Assembly (NCBI GenBank): GCA_938045195.1
Contig: CALINC010000139.1
Location: 1-64,000, forward strand
DNA length: 64,000 nucleotides
Source of the DNA: an uncultured Treponema sp.
GTDB taxonomy: Bacteria; Spirochaetota; Spirochaetia; Treponematales; Treponemataceae
Reading direction: 5' to 3'
Below the pieces are notes generated by a model. It made no database searches. It was not told the DNA's origin and worked only from the letters and a program-made list of their open reading frames with translations. Numbering within the stretch: position 1 is the first letter of the stretch; every line of letters starts with the position of its first letter. Position numbers and translations under genes: made by a program. Of the stretch, positions 1 through 8,525 are shown piece by piece.

Positions 1-5
1 TTCAA

Positions 6-110
6 GCAGTTTTGCATTTTGCAAAACTGCATACAATAATACGATGTTTGCCGATGAGGCAAACTCGCCGGCTAAACAGAGAGGCAGTATTTGTGCCGAG
101 CTGTTTAGCC
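6..110. repeat. Cluster of three consecutive hairpins
   Basis: Three perfect inverted repeats follow each other with little spacing: 6-16 with 20-30 (11-bp arms, 3-nt loop), 46-52 with 58-64 (7-bp arms, 5-nt loop) and 70-79 with 101-110 (10-bp arms, with a small inner stem 83-86/94-97). The stems differ from one another in sequence. A cluster of the same design lies at 21921-22050. They may terminate transcription from a gene to the left of the window, but no clear U-tract follows any of them, so the role is unknown. Confidence 0.6.
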
Positions 111-228
111 CATCTCCCATAATATCTTCTTATTATATACTCATTAGCTGTCAGTTGTCAATATTGATGTCCGCTGTTGTCCGCGGTATGCACGGAAATC
201 AACTTTTAAATTTAGCGGTATTAAACCA

Positions 229-257
229 TTGACAAAAATATTTCCGAGTGTTATACT
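229..257 (+). promoter_or_regulatory. Sigma-70 promoter of the FGE-domain lipoprotein gene
   Basis: TTGACA (229-234), a 17-bp spacer and TATACT (252-257). Transcription would start near 264, leaving a leader of about 80 nt before the ATG at 347, which has a purine-rich AGAGGA ribosome-binding site just upstream. Confidence 0.75.
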
Positions 258-346
258 CATAATGGATGAGGGACAGATGTAAAACATATCGGATAAATCT
301 TTCTCAAAAAGGCTCTATACATCGTTCATTATGAAGAGGAACAAAG

Positions 347-2008
347 ATGAAAGGATTTACAAAATTTTGTGGAATAGCGTTGGCTATTCTTTTAGCGATC
401 GGAATGAGCGGCTGCCACGATAGGGTAAAACCCAAAGAAACCGATTTAACCTTAAAATCGCTGAGTATTTTCGGTAAAAATGCGATGAGCTTTACCGTCG
501 AAGTTGAAAACACCGTAACAAAAATTGAGAGCGGCAATATTGTTGCAACATTCGATTACGGCAATGAAAAAGACAAAGCACTTGCGGTAGAGGTAACGGA
601 GGGCACGCTCAACGTAGGAACAAACACGGTAACGCTTACCGTAAAAGCGGTTGCAGGCTCATATAAAGCATGGACAAAAGATATTACCGTTACACGAGCT
701 GCGGGAAGCACGTCGAGCGGCACAGGCGGTTCAGGCGGCACAACGCCTACACCGACGCCTACCCTCACACCGCTTGCTGCCCCTACGGGTTTGAATGCGG
801 CAGCAGGTACGGACGCCGGCAGCATTAAAGTTGTGTGGACAAATGTAGCAGGCAATAACGGCTACAAACTTACGTATGCAAAGGGGGGAGAGTCTGCAGT
901 AACACTTACACCTGCTCCGGCAAAAGATGATGTTAACGCTGAGCTGACGGGGCTTACAGCCGGTGCAGACTATACGATAACATTAGTAGCTCTTGGTGAC
1001 GGTACTACAAGCAGTAATTCAAGTGCTGCAACTGTAACCGCCAAAGCTAAAGAAGCGGGCGGCACCACTGCCGTAAATGCCGTTAAAATGGTTCCGATAA
1101 AATTGCCTGCAAGCGGACAAATTGTAGGAGCAGAGCCTGCGAGTGGAATACTTCCCGGAGAGGAATCATGGTGGAAAGGCGTGTTTATTGCCGGGCGGAC
1201 AGTGAAATTAAGCGGTTTTGAGATGGGTGAAAGCGAAACGACCTATGCCTTGTGGAAAGAGGTATACGATTGGGCGACCCACGCCGATAGGGGAGCAAAC
1301 AAATACACTTTTGCGAACGCCGGAGTAAAAGGCTCATCCGACACCGGCAGCGATAACGAGCCGGTAACAACGGTGAACTGGAGAGATGTTATCGTATGGT
1401 GTAATGCGTATACGGAAATGACTGCCGGTAGCGATAATGAATGTGTGTACCGCAAAGCCGGTGATAAGAGCGTACTCCGTAATGCAAAGGAAACATATAC
1501 GGAAGGTAGTAACACTAAATATGAATGCGACCGAGCCTTTTTTGATAAAATGAAAAAAGGTTTCCGCTTACCGACGGAAGCCGAATGGGAATATGCCGCT
1601 CGTGCAAATGCTGACGGCACATTACAGCCGTTAAACTTTTTAAGCGGAGCGGAAAAGGATTACAAGGATGCCGAGTCTTGTAAGGCAGTTGCGTGGTATG
1701 GAGTCAACAGCGGCGATAAGACACATCCCGTAAAAGGAAAGGAAAAGAACGGACAAAACCTGTATGATATGTCTGGTAATGTATGGGAATGGTGCTGGGA
1801 TTGGAATAACAACACTGTAACAGCCGGGGACGGAGGTGTAAATCCGGTAACAGACCCTGTTGGGGCTCCGTCGGGGTCGTACCGCGTTAGGCGTGGCGGC
1901 AGCTGGAACTTTAGTGCCGGCAGCTGTTTGCCCGGTGACCGCGACAGCAACGCGCCTGGGGGTGCGGACGACGACTTGGGCTTCCGCCTTTGTCGTTCCC
2001 GCTCCTAG
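347..2008 (+). CDS. Lipoprotein with fibronectin-III and FGE-sulfatase/C-type-lectin domain; candidate DGR target
   Basis: A 553-residue predicted surface or periplasmic lipoprotein. The signal peptide ends in the lipobox MSGC, making Cys23 the lipidated residue. A beta-rich domain (about 30-115) is followed by a Gly/Ser/Thr-Pro linker (117-143), a fibronectin type III domain (147-240) and an FGE-sulfatase (SUMF1-like) domain (255-553) with RLPTEAEWEYAAR, MSGNVWEWCWDW and RGGSW motifs. The catalytic cysteine pair of true formylglycine-generating enzymes after RGGSW is absent, so I read the domain as a C-type-lectin-fold binding module rather than an enzyme. The last 41 residues (513-553) resemble DGR variable regions of this fold: RGGSWN, then a stretch rich in Gly, Asp, Ser and Ala, then LGFRL. 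It is transcribed alone from the 229-257 promoter. The ligand is unknown. Confidence 0.85.
   Translation: MKGFTKFCGIALAILLAIGMSGCHDRVKPKETDLTLKSLSIFGKNAMSFTVEVENTVTKIESGNIVATFDYGNEKDKALAVEVTEGTLNVGTNTVTLTVKAVAGSYKAWTKDITVTRAAGSTSSGTGGSGGTTPTPTPTLTPLAAPTGLNAAAGTDAGSIKVVWTNVAGNNGYKLTYAKGGESAVTLTPAPAKDDVNAELTGLTAGADYTITLVALGDGTTSSNSSAATVTAKAKEAGGTTAVNAVKMVPIKLPASGQIVGAEPASGILPGEESWWKGVFIAGRTVKLSGFEMGESETTYALWKEVYDWATHADRGANKYTFANAGVKGSSDTGSDNEPVTTVNWRDVIVWCNAYTEMTAGSDNECVYRKAGDKSVLRNAKETYTEGSNTKYECDRAFFDKMKKGFRLPTEAEWEYAARANADGTLQPLNFLSGAEKDYKDAESCKAVAWYGVNSGDKTHPVKGKEKNGQNLYDMSGNVWEWCWDWNNNTVTAGDGGVNPVTDPVGAPSGSYRVRRGGSWNFSAGSCLPGDRDSNAPGGADDDLGFRLCRSRS
1885..2005 (+). other. Putative DGR variable region (VR)
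   Basis: This codes for residues 514-553 of the lipoprotein. Between the fixed RGGSW and LGFRL motifs, at 1907-1975, the codons include TTT, AGT, GGC, AGC, TTG, CCC, GGT, GAC, AGC, AAC, GCG and three GAC in a row. Many would arise from AAC or AAT template codons by substitution at A, which is the signature of adenine-directed mutagenic retrohoming. The stretch is more GC-rich than nearby genes and ends at the stop codon, the normal VR position. No template repeat, Avd gene or reverse transcriptase is visible in the window, so the element would have to act in trans. Confidence 0.5.
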
Positions 2009-2698
2009 TTTACCCTTTTTTAGGGAAGCTCCTGAGTGCTAAGCAGCAAGGAGGCGTAGCCCCTCGCGGCAGCGGGGGGAAAGCCCCCGGCGGCTTAGCA
2101 CGAAAGAAAGCGGTGTAGGGGGATGGAAGACACTTTTTCGGATAAAAGTTTCTTCCCTCCCCCTGCGACCCCCACCTTTTTTCAAAAGAACCGCTTAGGG
2201 GCTCTGCCCCTAAGAACCCCGCCTGTTTGAGCTATGTTTTGGGTTTACACTTTTACTAGCCGGTTACCTATGCTTTAGCTTGCAGCCCGGTTGACGGCAA
2301 AGGCGCTGCGCTGTTTGCTACTGACGGCTATTATTTAGGTTTATACTTTAATAAGCGGTGTAGGCTATGCTTTTGCTCAACTCAATGAGTGTGCCAATAG
2401 TGTAAACCCTTACTGAATGCTTTTGGTTCCAAGGCTTTTGAAAATAGGTGAGGCAAAAATAATTCATAATTATGAATTAAGAATTATAAATTGAAATCAT
2501 TGTCCGCTTATTTCCGAAAGTGGCAAAGGTGCTGCGCTGTTTGCAGCTTACGGCTATCGCCGTTTACCTATAGGAAATTGTTTTAACGCATCGTTATCGC
2601 TATGCGGGTATCTGTGTGGCAATTTTCAAAAATTGATTTCCCTGCCGCGGTATGTTTGCCGGCTTGCATTATCGGCTATTGTGTTGTATAATAGCGTT
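2009..2698. repeat. Long noncoding stretch with hairpins and a direct repeat
   Basis: No convincing gene lies in these ~690 bp. Structures seen: an inverted repeat 2036-2044/2093-2101 enclosing a GC-rich inner stem; a 14-bp stem with one mismatch, 2117-2130/2151-2164; a perfect 9-bp stem with a 3-nt loop, 2194-2202/2206-2214; an 18-bp perfect palindrome at 2461-2478. A 23-bp direct repeat, differing at one base, occurs at 2296-2318 and 2522-2544 and continues as weaker similarity (ACGGCTAT) downstream. The first stems may act in termination or in DGR targeting. The remainder looks like intergenic repeat debris. Confidence 0.5.
2664..2692 (+). promoter_or_regulatory. Promoter placed for a leaderless transcript
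   Basis: TTGCAT (2664-2669), a 17-bp spacer and a consensus TATAAT (2687-2692). Six nucleotides separate the -10 box from the ATG at 2699, so the expected transcription start falls on or next to the start codon. No Shine-Dalgarno sequence precedes the ATG. Confidence 0.75.
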
Positions 2699-4594
2699 AT
2701 GAACGCGAAACTTAAAAAAATGACATGGCGGACTTATCTCGCTTACGGTGCAGCCGACCTTTACGGCGGAGGCTGTTTTTTTATTGTTACTACGTTTTCA
2801 ATGTATTATTTGGTAAACGTAATCGGGCTTCATCCGGCATTGGCGGGGCTGATTCCTGCAATAGGTAAATTTTGGGACGCAATTTCCGACCCAATGATGG
2901 GCTATATAGCGGATAACACACCGCAAAACCGATTCGGCAAACGGCGCGTGTGGTTCTTAATTTCCATTCTGCCTATCGCTCTTTCTTTTATCCTTATCTG
3001 GGCTCCTGTTCAAATCGAAAATCAAACCGGTAAATTCATTTTTTATACAATAGCATATATCATTTTCTTTACGGTTGCTACCGTTTCATATATTCCTTAT
3101 GCGGCTTTAAGTGCCGAAATTACAAAAGATTTTTCAGAGCGGAATAAATTAAATGGAACACGTATTATGTTTTCCTTTATAGCGACTCTTTTAGGAGGAC
3201 TTTTAGCGCAGCCGATTATTGATTATTTCCATGGAAGTGCTTTGGGTTATTTTGTAATGAGCTGTGTTTTCGGTCTTATTTTTGCACTACCGTGGATTCC
3301 ACTGTATTTTGAAACATGGGAGCTGCCGGAGGAAAAAACTGAAGATACAAATAGACAGCCCTTTATGCGTAATTTTCTTTCGCTTTTTAAAAGCCGCTCC
3401 TGCCGGATTCATATAGCGATGTATGTTTGTTCTTATGGAGCTTTGGATATTTTTATGTCCTTTGTTCTATTTTATATTGTCGATTATTTAAACAAGGGAA
3501 GTGTTTTTGTTATAATTCAAGGAACCCTTTTAATAAGCATGATGATAACGCTGCCGCTTCATAATTACTTTATCAATAAAAAAGGACATAAACCCGTTTA
3601 TATTGCAGCACTAATAATCTTTGCAGTTTCAATTTTGCTTATGTTATTCCATACGCCTCAATCAAACAGTATTTTTTTAATATTGAATATGATGTTAATG
3701 GGTTTGGGTATCTCGGCAAACAACCTTATCCCGCACCAACTTTTGCCATTCCTTTCCGATATCGACCGTGTTATGAGCGGCAAAAACAGAGCCGGTACGT
3801 ATTCTGCTGCGATGACTCTTACGCGCAAATTGTTTTTGGGGCTTGTGATTATGACGACAATAGGATTGGTTTTAAGCGGAATAGGTTATAAAAATCCCGT
3901 TCCGTCGATTTTGACCAAAGCTCAATTCAGTGAAGCCGAAAGACTTTGTAAACAATCGGGTAAAGATTTTTCTGCAATTGCGAAATTTTATACCGAATGC
4001 AGCGATGGAAATTTGCACTTAAAATATTTAAGCAAAAATACCGATGAGATTATAAAAAGCATATATAAAAAGAACAAGACGGAAGCCGCCCGACCCGTTC
4101 TTTCATTTTTTGAATCGCAAAACGGATTTGAAGAAATTCCTGCCGCTGTTTTTGAAAATTTTATACTTGCAGCCTTTAATACAAAAGATTTTAATCAAAG
4201 TGATAAAGCATTTTTATTAAATTCTTCATACAAAAAACAAGGCGGTGTTTATAAAAAAATTATCCCCGCAGATTTTTATACCAAAGACGGTTTATATGAT
4301 TTAAAAGAATTATTGGACGCGATAGATTTTAAATATTCAGGAATAGGACAGGTGCAAAAACCGCAGCAAAAACAAAGTACTCTAAGCGGAATAAAAATTG
4401 CTTTTATTTTAATGCCGGTATTTATGCTTGTTATCGGCATTTTAGTTGCAATTAAATTTAACGTTACGCCCGAAAATCACGAAATTATTTTAAAAGAAAT
4501 TAAACGGCTTGAAGCCGGCGGCAAAAAAGAAGATGCCGATGAAAAGACAAAAAAAGTTTGTGAACTTTTAATAGGAACAAGCTATGGGAGGTAA
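2699..4594 (+). CDS. GPH/MFS-family sugar:cation symporter
   Basis: A 631-residue inner-membrane transporter of the glycoside-pentoside-hexuronide:cation symporter type. The N-terminal half has the family pattern, including the FWDAISDPMMGYIADNT segment and RFGKRR loop. The substrate is probably a glycoside or sugar but cannot be named. Family members are usually about 450-500 residues. Here a hydrophilic insertion of about 150 residues (roughly 400-560) separates the last two membrane segments. The frame stays open upstream to 2633, but I place the start at 2699 because the promoter -10 box lies only 6 nt before that ATG. The DJ-1-like gene follows after 7 nt, suggesting co-transcription. 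Confidence 0.85.
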   Translation: MNAKLKKMTWRTYLAYGAADLYGGGCFFIVTTFSMYYLVNVIGLHPALAGLIPAIGKFWDAISDPMMGYIADNTPQNRFGKRRVWFLISILPIALSFILIWAPVQIENQTGKFIFYTIAYIIFFTVATVSYIPYAALSAEITKDFSERNKLNGTRIMFSFIATLLGGLLAQPIIDYFHGSALGYFVMSCVFGLIFALPWIPLYFETWELPEEKTEDTNRQPFMRNFLSLFKSRSCRIHIAMYVCSYGALDIFMSFVLFYIVDYLNKGSVFVIIQGTLLISMMITLPLHNYFINKKGHKPVYIAALIIFAVSILLMLFHTPQSNSIFLILNMMLMGLGISANNLIPHQLLPFLSDIDRVMSGKNRAGTYSAAMTLTRKLFLGLVIMTTIGLVLSGIGYKNPVPSILTKAQFSEAERLCKQSGKDFSAIAKFYTECSDGNLHLKYLSKNTDEIIKSIYKKNKTEAARPVLSFFESQNGFEEIPAAVFENFILAAFNTKDFNQSDKAFLLNSSYKKQGGVYKKIIPADFYTKDGLYDLKELLDAIDFKYSGIGQVQKPQQKQSTLSGIKIAFILMPVFMLVIGILVAIKFNVTPENHEIILKEIKRLEAGGKKEDADEKTKKVCELLIGTSYGR

Positions 4595-4601
4595 ATAAAT
4601 T

Positions 4602-5156
4602 ATGAAAAAAGGTTTTTTATTTTTAGCAAACGGTTTTGAAGAAGTTGAAGCCGTTACACCCATCGATTATTTACGCAGAGCGGGGATAGACTTAATTACT
4701 GTTGGGGTTACAGGTAAGACCGTAACCTCCTCTCGAAACCTTACGCTTACCTGCGATATGGTTTTAGAAGAAGCCGAAGCACTTGCGGGCAATTCCTTTT
4801 TGGCAGTTCTGCCGGGAGGGTTACCAAACAGCCGAACTCTTGCAGAGTCGCAAGCGGTAAAAAAATTCGTCATGCAAACTCTTGAAGCAGGCGGAATTGT
4901 AGGTGCAATCTGTGCAGCTCCGGCATTAGCGTTAGGCTCTTGGAGCATTTTAGACGGAAAAAAGTTTACGTGCTATCCTGGAATGGGTGATAATTTAAAA
5001 ACAAAGCCGCAGGCAAATAAGCGCGTTGTAAAAGACGGAAATATTATAACGGCTTGTTCTGCAGGAGCCGCCGAAGAATTTTCTTTTGCCCTTGTTGAGG
5101 CTATATGCGGAAAAAGTGCTCTAAATAAATTAAAAAATGAGGTCGTTGCGCGATAA
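4602..5156 (+). CDS. DJ-1/PfpI family protein
   Basis: A 184-residue cytoplasmic protein of the DJ-1/ThiJ/PfpI superfamily, of usual length. The conserved acidic residue lies near the N-terminus in NGFEEVEAVTP, and the nucleophile-elbow cysteine in GAICAAPALAL (about residue 106). Proteins of this subfamily have been assigned glyoxalase/deglycase, chaperone or stress roles, and the sequence does not choose between them. GGGAGG lies ahead of the ATG. The stop codon overlaps the start of the methyltransferase gene by one base (TAATG), so translation of the two is probably coupled. Confidence 0.85.
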   Translation: MKKGFLFLANGFEEVEAVTPIDYLRRAGIDLITVGVTGKTVTSSRNLTLTCDMVLEEAEALAGNSFLAVLPGGLPNSRTLAESQAVKKFVMQTLEAGGIVGAICAAPALALGSWSILDGKKFTCYPGMGDNLKTKPQANKRVVKDGNIITACSAGAAEEFSFALVEAICGKSALNKLKNEVVAR

Positions 5157-5917
5157 TGGAAAAACTTTCAGATTGGTTTGAAAATGAAACCTTTTGGGCT
5201 GAATATGCCCCCGTAATGTTTGATACGCAACGGTGGGCGGAAGCTCCTGCCGTTGCAGAAGGTATTTTAAAAATTATCGGAGTACCTGCAAATAATGCCG
5301 GTATTTCTATCTTGGATGCAGGCTGCGGACCTGGCCGCATTTCAATTGAGCTTGCAATACGCAAAGCAAAAGTTACCGGCATAGACTTAATACGTCCATT
5401 CTTAAATGCAGCGATGGATTCCGCGCAAGATGAAAATGTAGACATAGAACTCATACATGGAGATTTACGCAAATTTGTCCGCCCCGAAGCCTTTGACGCT
5501 GCGATAAGCATATATACCAGTTTCGGCTATTGCAATACAGTTGAAGAAGATATGCAAATAATCAAAAACATTGCACAATCTTTAAAACCAAACGGCTGGT
5601 TTATTTTGGAAATGACGGGTAAAGAAATTGCAGTTAGAGATTTTACCGAAGGCGAATGGTTTGAGCGTGGCGGTTTTACCGTGCTTACGGAATATTCGAT
5701 TGAAGGTGCATGGGAAGGCTTAAAATCCCGCTGGATTCTCTATGATGAACAAGGCAGAAAAGCCGACCATACTTACACGCAACGGCTTTATTCCGCCTCC
5801 GAATTAAAAAGCCTTATTCTTATGAGCGGTTTTTCTTCAGTAGAAATTTACGGTGATTTTGATTTTTCACCGTATAACGAAAAAGCAAGAACGATGGTGT
5901 TAATTGCAAGAAAATAA
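5156..5917 (+). CDS. SAM-dependent class I methyltransferase
   Basis: A 253-residue Rossmann-fold methyltransferase. Motif I is LDAGCGPGRISIELA (about residue 45), followed by an acidic motif II (VTGIDLIRPF). Motif IV lies near FDAAISIYTSFGY. The substrate is unknown and the sequence resembles general small-molecule methyltransferases. It starts inside the stop codon of the DJ-1-like gene and is the last gene of the 2.7-5.9 kb run. It converges on cbiD with only about 20 bp between stops and no clear terminator there. Confidence 0.8.
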   Translation: MEKLSDWFENETFWAEYAPVMFDTQRWAEAPAVAEGILKIIGVPANNAGISILDAGCGPGRISIELAIRKAKVTGIDLIRPFLNAAMDSAQDENVDIELIHGDLRKFVRPEAFDAAISIYTSFGYCNTVEEDMQIIKNIAQSLKPNGWFILEMTGKEIAVRDFTEGEWFERGGFTVLTEYSIEGAWEGLKSRWILYDEQGRKADHTYTQRLYSASELKSLILMSGFSSVEIYGDFDFSPYNEKARTMVLIARK

Positions 5918-5937
5918 ACCCTGAACGAAAACTGCTT

Positions 5938-7059
5938 TTAAAAATTTCTACCGTGTTTCATTGAATAAATTAAGACGGTAATTTTTATATCCTCATCTTT
6001 TAAATATTTTTTTATGCGTTCTTCTGCACCGCATTCCATGTCGTGTATAATGTATTGCAAATTTTGTTCAATAAGAAAATTAAAACATTCTTCCGCAGTT
6101 AAAAAAGAATTTGCCTTTTGTAATATTTCTTTTTTAACGCCTTTTAAGGCAAGATAATACACAAAGGCTTCCATACGGGTATCGGCAGTTCTATTGTGCG
6201 TATTAAAAATACCGATTGCAAGTTTTGCAAATTTTCCGATATGTCCCAAAAGCGTAATATTTTTAAAACCTTTGGAATAAGCGTAAGATAAACTGTCGCC
6301 TGCATAATTTGAAATTTTAACGGCAGGCAAGTTTAAATTTAATTCTTCTGCAATTTTTTCCCCGTAGTTTCCGGGAACAAAAAGAATTGAATTAGTACCG
6401 CAGTTTTCTGCAATTCCGTCTATTTCCATATAAATCGTTTTTTTAATAGCGTCTTCACTCATTGGATAAACAATTCCTTTTGTACCGATTATGGAAATAC
6501 CGCCTTCAACTCCTATATTTTTATTAAATGTTTTTTTTCCTATTTCTTTTCCTTCAGGAGAAAAAATAATAACTTCCGCTCCAGCCGGTAAAATTTGTAA
6601 TACCTCTTCCGCTATCATTTTTCGCGGAACAGGATTTATCGCGGCTTCTCCCACTTCGCCAAACAGACCTTTTTTTGTAATTCTCCCTATTCCTTCTCCG
6701 CCGTCAATTTTAACTTTACCGTCATCGGCTGCAAAAACTTTTGCATAAATAAAAATGCCGTCGGTGCTGTCCGGATCATCTCCTGCATCTTTTTGAACCG
6801 CCGCAACGGCAAACTGACGGCCGTCGTCAGATGTTCCTAAATGCAGCTTTTCTACGGGTAAATCCAAAACATATCCGGCGGGTGTATTTATTTTTATAGA
6901 ATGAAGTGCTTCTTTTATGGTTTCATTTTTTAAAGAGTCAAAAGAATTATTTTTAAGAATAACAGCGGCGGCTTTTGCGGCGGCGGCGGCACAGCTTCCG
7001 GTTGTATAACCGCACCTCAACCTTTGACCGTCTTTATCAATATATAAATCTAATTTCAT
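5938..7059 (-). CDS. cbiD: Cobalt-precorrin-5B (C1)-methyltransferase CbiD
   Basis: A 373-residue protein of normal CbiD length. The N-terminus has the family hallmark RCGYTTGSCAAAAAKAA. CbiD methylates C-1 of cobalt-precorrin-5B in the anaerobic (early cobalt insertion) corrin pathway. A glycine-rich segment (GGISIIGTKGIVYPMS) and a C-terminal LLGHIGKFAKLAIG segment fit the family. It begins 3 nt after the SPOR-protein gene and appears to be the last gene of a minus-strand operon of envelope genes, with no other cobalamin gene beside it. cbiK and a CbiA-like gene are at 61.7-63.8 kb. No cobalamin riboswitch is visible. Confidence 0.92.
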   Translation of the reverse strand: MKLDLYIDKDGQRLRCGYTTGSCAAAAAKAAAVILKNNSFDSLKNETIKEALHSIKINTPAGYVLDLPVEKLHLGTSDDGRQFAVAAVQKDAGDDPDSTDGIFIYAKVFAADDGKVKIDGGEGIGRITKKGLFGEVGEAAINPVPRKMIAEEVLQILPAGAEVIIFSPEGKEIGKKTFNKNIGVEGGISIIGTKGIVYPMSEDAIKKTIYMEIDGIAENCGTNSILFVPGNYGEKIAEELNLNLPAVKISNYAGDSLSYAYSKGFKNITLLGHIGKFAKLAIGIFNTHNRTADTRMEAFVYYLALKGVKKEILQKANSFLTAEECFNFLIEQNLQYIIHDMECGAEERIKKYLKDEDIKITVLIYSMKHGRNF

Positions 7060-7062
7060 AAT

Positions 7063-8073
7063 TTATTCAAATACGGCAACAGCCTCATACCCCTCTTGTT
7101 TTAATCTAAGCTGAACGTCTCCATTTTTATCTGCCGCAACTAATACGGAATAAAAAATTCCGGAAGCTCTTTCTTCTTTTTTTACCGATGCGGTAAAACC
7201 TTTTTTTGTTAATTCATCGGAAAGCGCATTTGCATAATTTTCAGTTTTAAAAAAACCGGTTTGATAAAATTTAATTTTAGAAGAATTTGCAGTGTCTTTT
7301 TTAGAACTTTCAGCTCTGTTTGGAATTGAGGCACTTATTTCCGTTGAGTTTTTTATAAAGGAGTAATTACGCGGAAGCAAATACCAAAAAGTTTTCGGCG
7401 ATAAAATAGTTTCGCCTTTTACAATACCTGCCTCGATACTGTTGGGAAATTTTTTTAAAAGAGTGTTTTCAGCTTTTTTATCGTCTTCAATCCACCAAAG
7501 CGTTAAAAGAAGTGCAGGATGAAATTTTTCAAAAGTCAAATCGGTAACATATTTTTTTAATGATAGAATGACTTGAGAAAATTCTTTTGAACCTTCTTCA
7601 TAAGATTTTAATTTCACCCATTCGGAATAAATTATAATTTTTGCATCTTCTTCCGAAAGCGGATATTGTACAAGCCCCTGTAAAAATTGAGAAAGTTCTA
7701 TAGCCTTTACAATATCATCGGCTAAGACGGCAGCACCTAAGGCTTTTATTAAAATTTGTTTTTCGGGTTTAGCAGCAATATCGGTAGCTTGTAAATAGTG
7801 ACTTACAGCGTCCGAAAATAAATCGCAGCGCTCTTCATAATCTGCAAGAATAAGCAGCCCGGAAATTTTCTCGCCGGATGTTTTAAAATTTTCAATTCCG
7901 TTTTTAATAAAGGCAATAACTGTCTCTTGAGTATTTTTTGTAAAAGCCTTTTCAATTAATTTTTGTACATTAGGCGGCAGTTCATTTTCACAAAATAAAA
8001 CCTGCGGGATAAAGCAAATAAAAAAGCAGAAACAAAAACCGTAAACGCCCGTTAAATATTTAAAATACCGCAC
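7063..8073 (-). CDS. Exported SPOR-domain protein
   Basis: A 336-residue protein starting with GTG. A hydrophobic N-terminal segment (about 8-28) gives a signal peptide or membrane anchor. The middle is helical with repeat-like spacing that may be TPR-related. The C-terminal 70 residues (KIKFYQTGFFKTENYANAL onward) match a SPOR domain, which binds denuded glycan strands of peptidoglycan. A role at the cell wall or division site is inferred. The gene lies 16 nt after the LapA-like gene and 3 nt before cbiD, so it is probably co-transcribed with both. Confidence 0.75.
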   Translation of the reverse strand: MRYFKYLTGVYGFCFCFFICFIPQVLFCENELPPNVQKLIEKAFTKNTQETVIAFIKNGIENFKTSGEKISGLLILADYEERCDLFSDAVSHYLQATDIAAKPEKQILIKALGAAVLADDIVKAIELSQFLQGLVQYPLSEEDAKIIIYSEWVKLKSYEEGSKEFSQVILSLKKYVTDLTFEKFHPALLLTLWWIEDDKKAENTLLKKFPNSIEAGIVKGETILSPKTFWYLLPRNYSFIKNSTEISASIPNRAESSKKDTANSSKIKFYQTGFFKTENYANALSDELTKKGFTASVKKEERASGIFYSVLVAADKNGDVQLRLKQEGYEAVAVFE

Positions 8074-8089
8074 AAAGTTTATGCCTTAT

Positions 8090-8449
8090 TTATTCGGAAA
8101 CAGGAAACGTTTCTCCGGCAGCTGAAGAATTGGAAGTTTTTTTCTTATTCCAAAACCGAAATTGTTTTTGTGGTTTTAAATCTACTTTTTTTATTCCTAA
8201 AACTTCACTCTCTGCCGATACGGAATTCTGAATTTGTTTTATCGATTTTTTTCTATTTTTATTTCCCCAAAAAAACGGAACCGTTAATATTATTCCTACT
8301 AAAAATGAAAATAAGTTTATAACATATACGGGTACATTTTCTATCGTATAAAAAAGAAGAGAAACATTGCAGGCATTGTGCATATTAAAACCGGCAAATA
8401 AAGCAAAAGCTAAAACGATACATAAAAAATAAATAACTTTCCAAGGCAT
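8090..8449 (-). CDS. Small LapA-like (DUF1049) membrane protein
   Basis: A 119-residue protein with two membrane segments (about 3-22 and 38-58), separated by a short loop with the N-x-V-x-L pattern of LapA/DUF1049 proteins, then a basic cytoplasmic tail. Family members take part in envelope or lipid-export assembly in other bacteria, and the role here is not known. An ATG 12 nt upstream lies inside the ribosome-binding site GGAGGG, so I start at 8449. A -35-like TTGACT lies upstream on the minus strand near 8490-8495, but its -10 partner is weak. Confidence 0.65.
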   Translation of the reverse strand: MPWKVIYFLCIVLAFALFAGFNMHNACNVSLLFYTIENVPVYVINLFSFLVGIILTVPFFWGNKNRKKSIKQIQNSVSAESEVLGIKKVDLKPQKQFRFWNKKKTSNSSAAGETFPVSE

Positions 8450-8493
8450 ATAACCCTCCATCAGATAATTCCGAATATCGGTAAGTATAAGTC

Positions 8494-8525
8494 AAATTAA
8501 AAAAAAAGGCAAGATAAAAGCCTTT
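8494..8525 (-). terminator. Intrinsic terminator after the 8524-9405 gene
   Basis: On the minus strand, a 6-bp stem (AAAGGC/GCCTTT; 8520-8525 with 8505-8510) is followed by a run of U residues (8494-8504). The stem overlaps the stop codon of the 8524-9405 gene. It would separate that gene and its upstream neighbour from the LapA-SPOR-cbiD operon. Confidence 0.75.

Noticed and set aside
44..232. 62-codon plus-strand frame at the left edge
   Set aside because: It reads straight through two perfect hairpins and has no ribosome-binding site, so it is a chance frame.
347..2008. Active formylglycine-generating enzyme
   Set aside because: The Cys pair needed for catalysis after the RGGSW motif is absent, and no sulfatase gene is nearby.
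2633..2698. N-terminal extension of the MFS gene
   Set aside because: The extension contains both the -35 and -10 boxes, and the segment does not look like transporter sequence.
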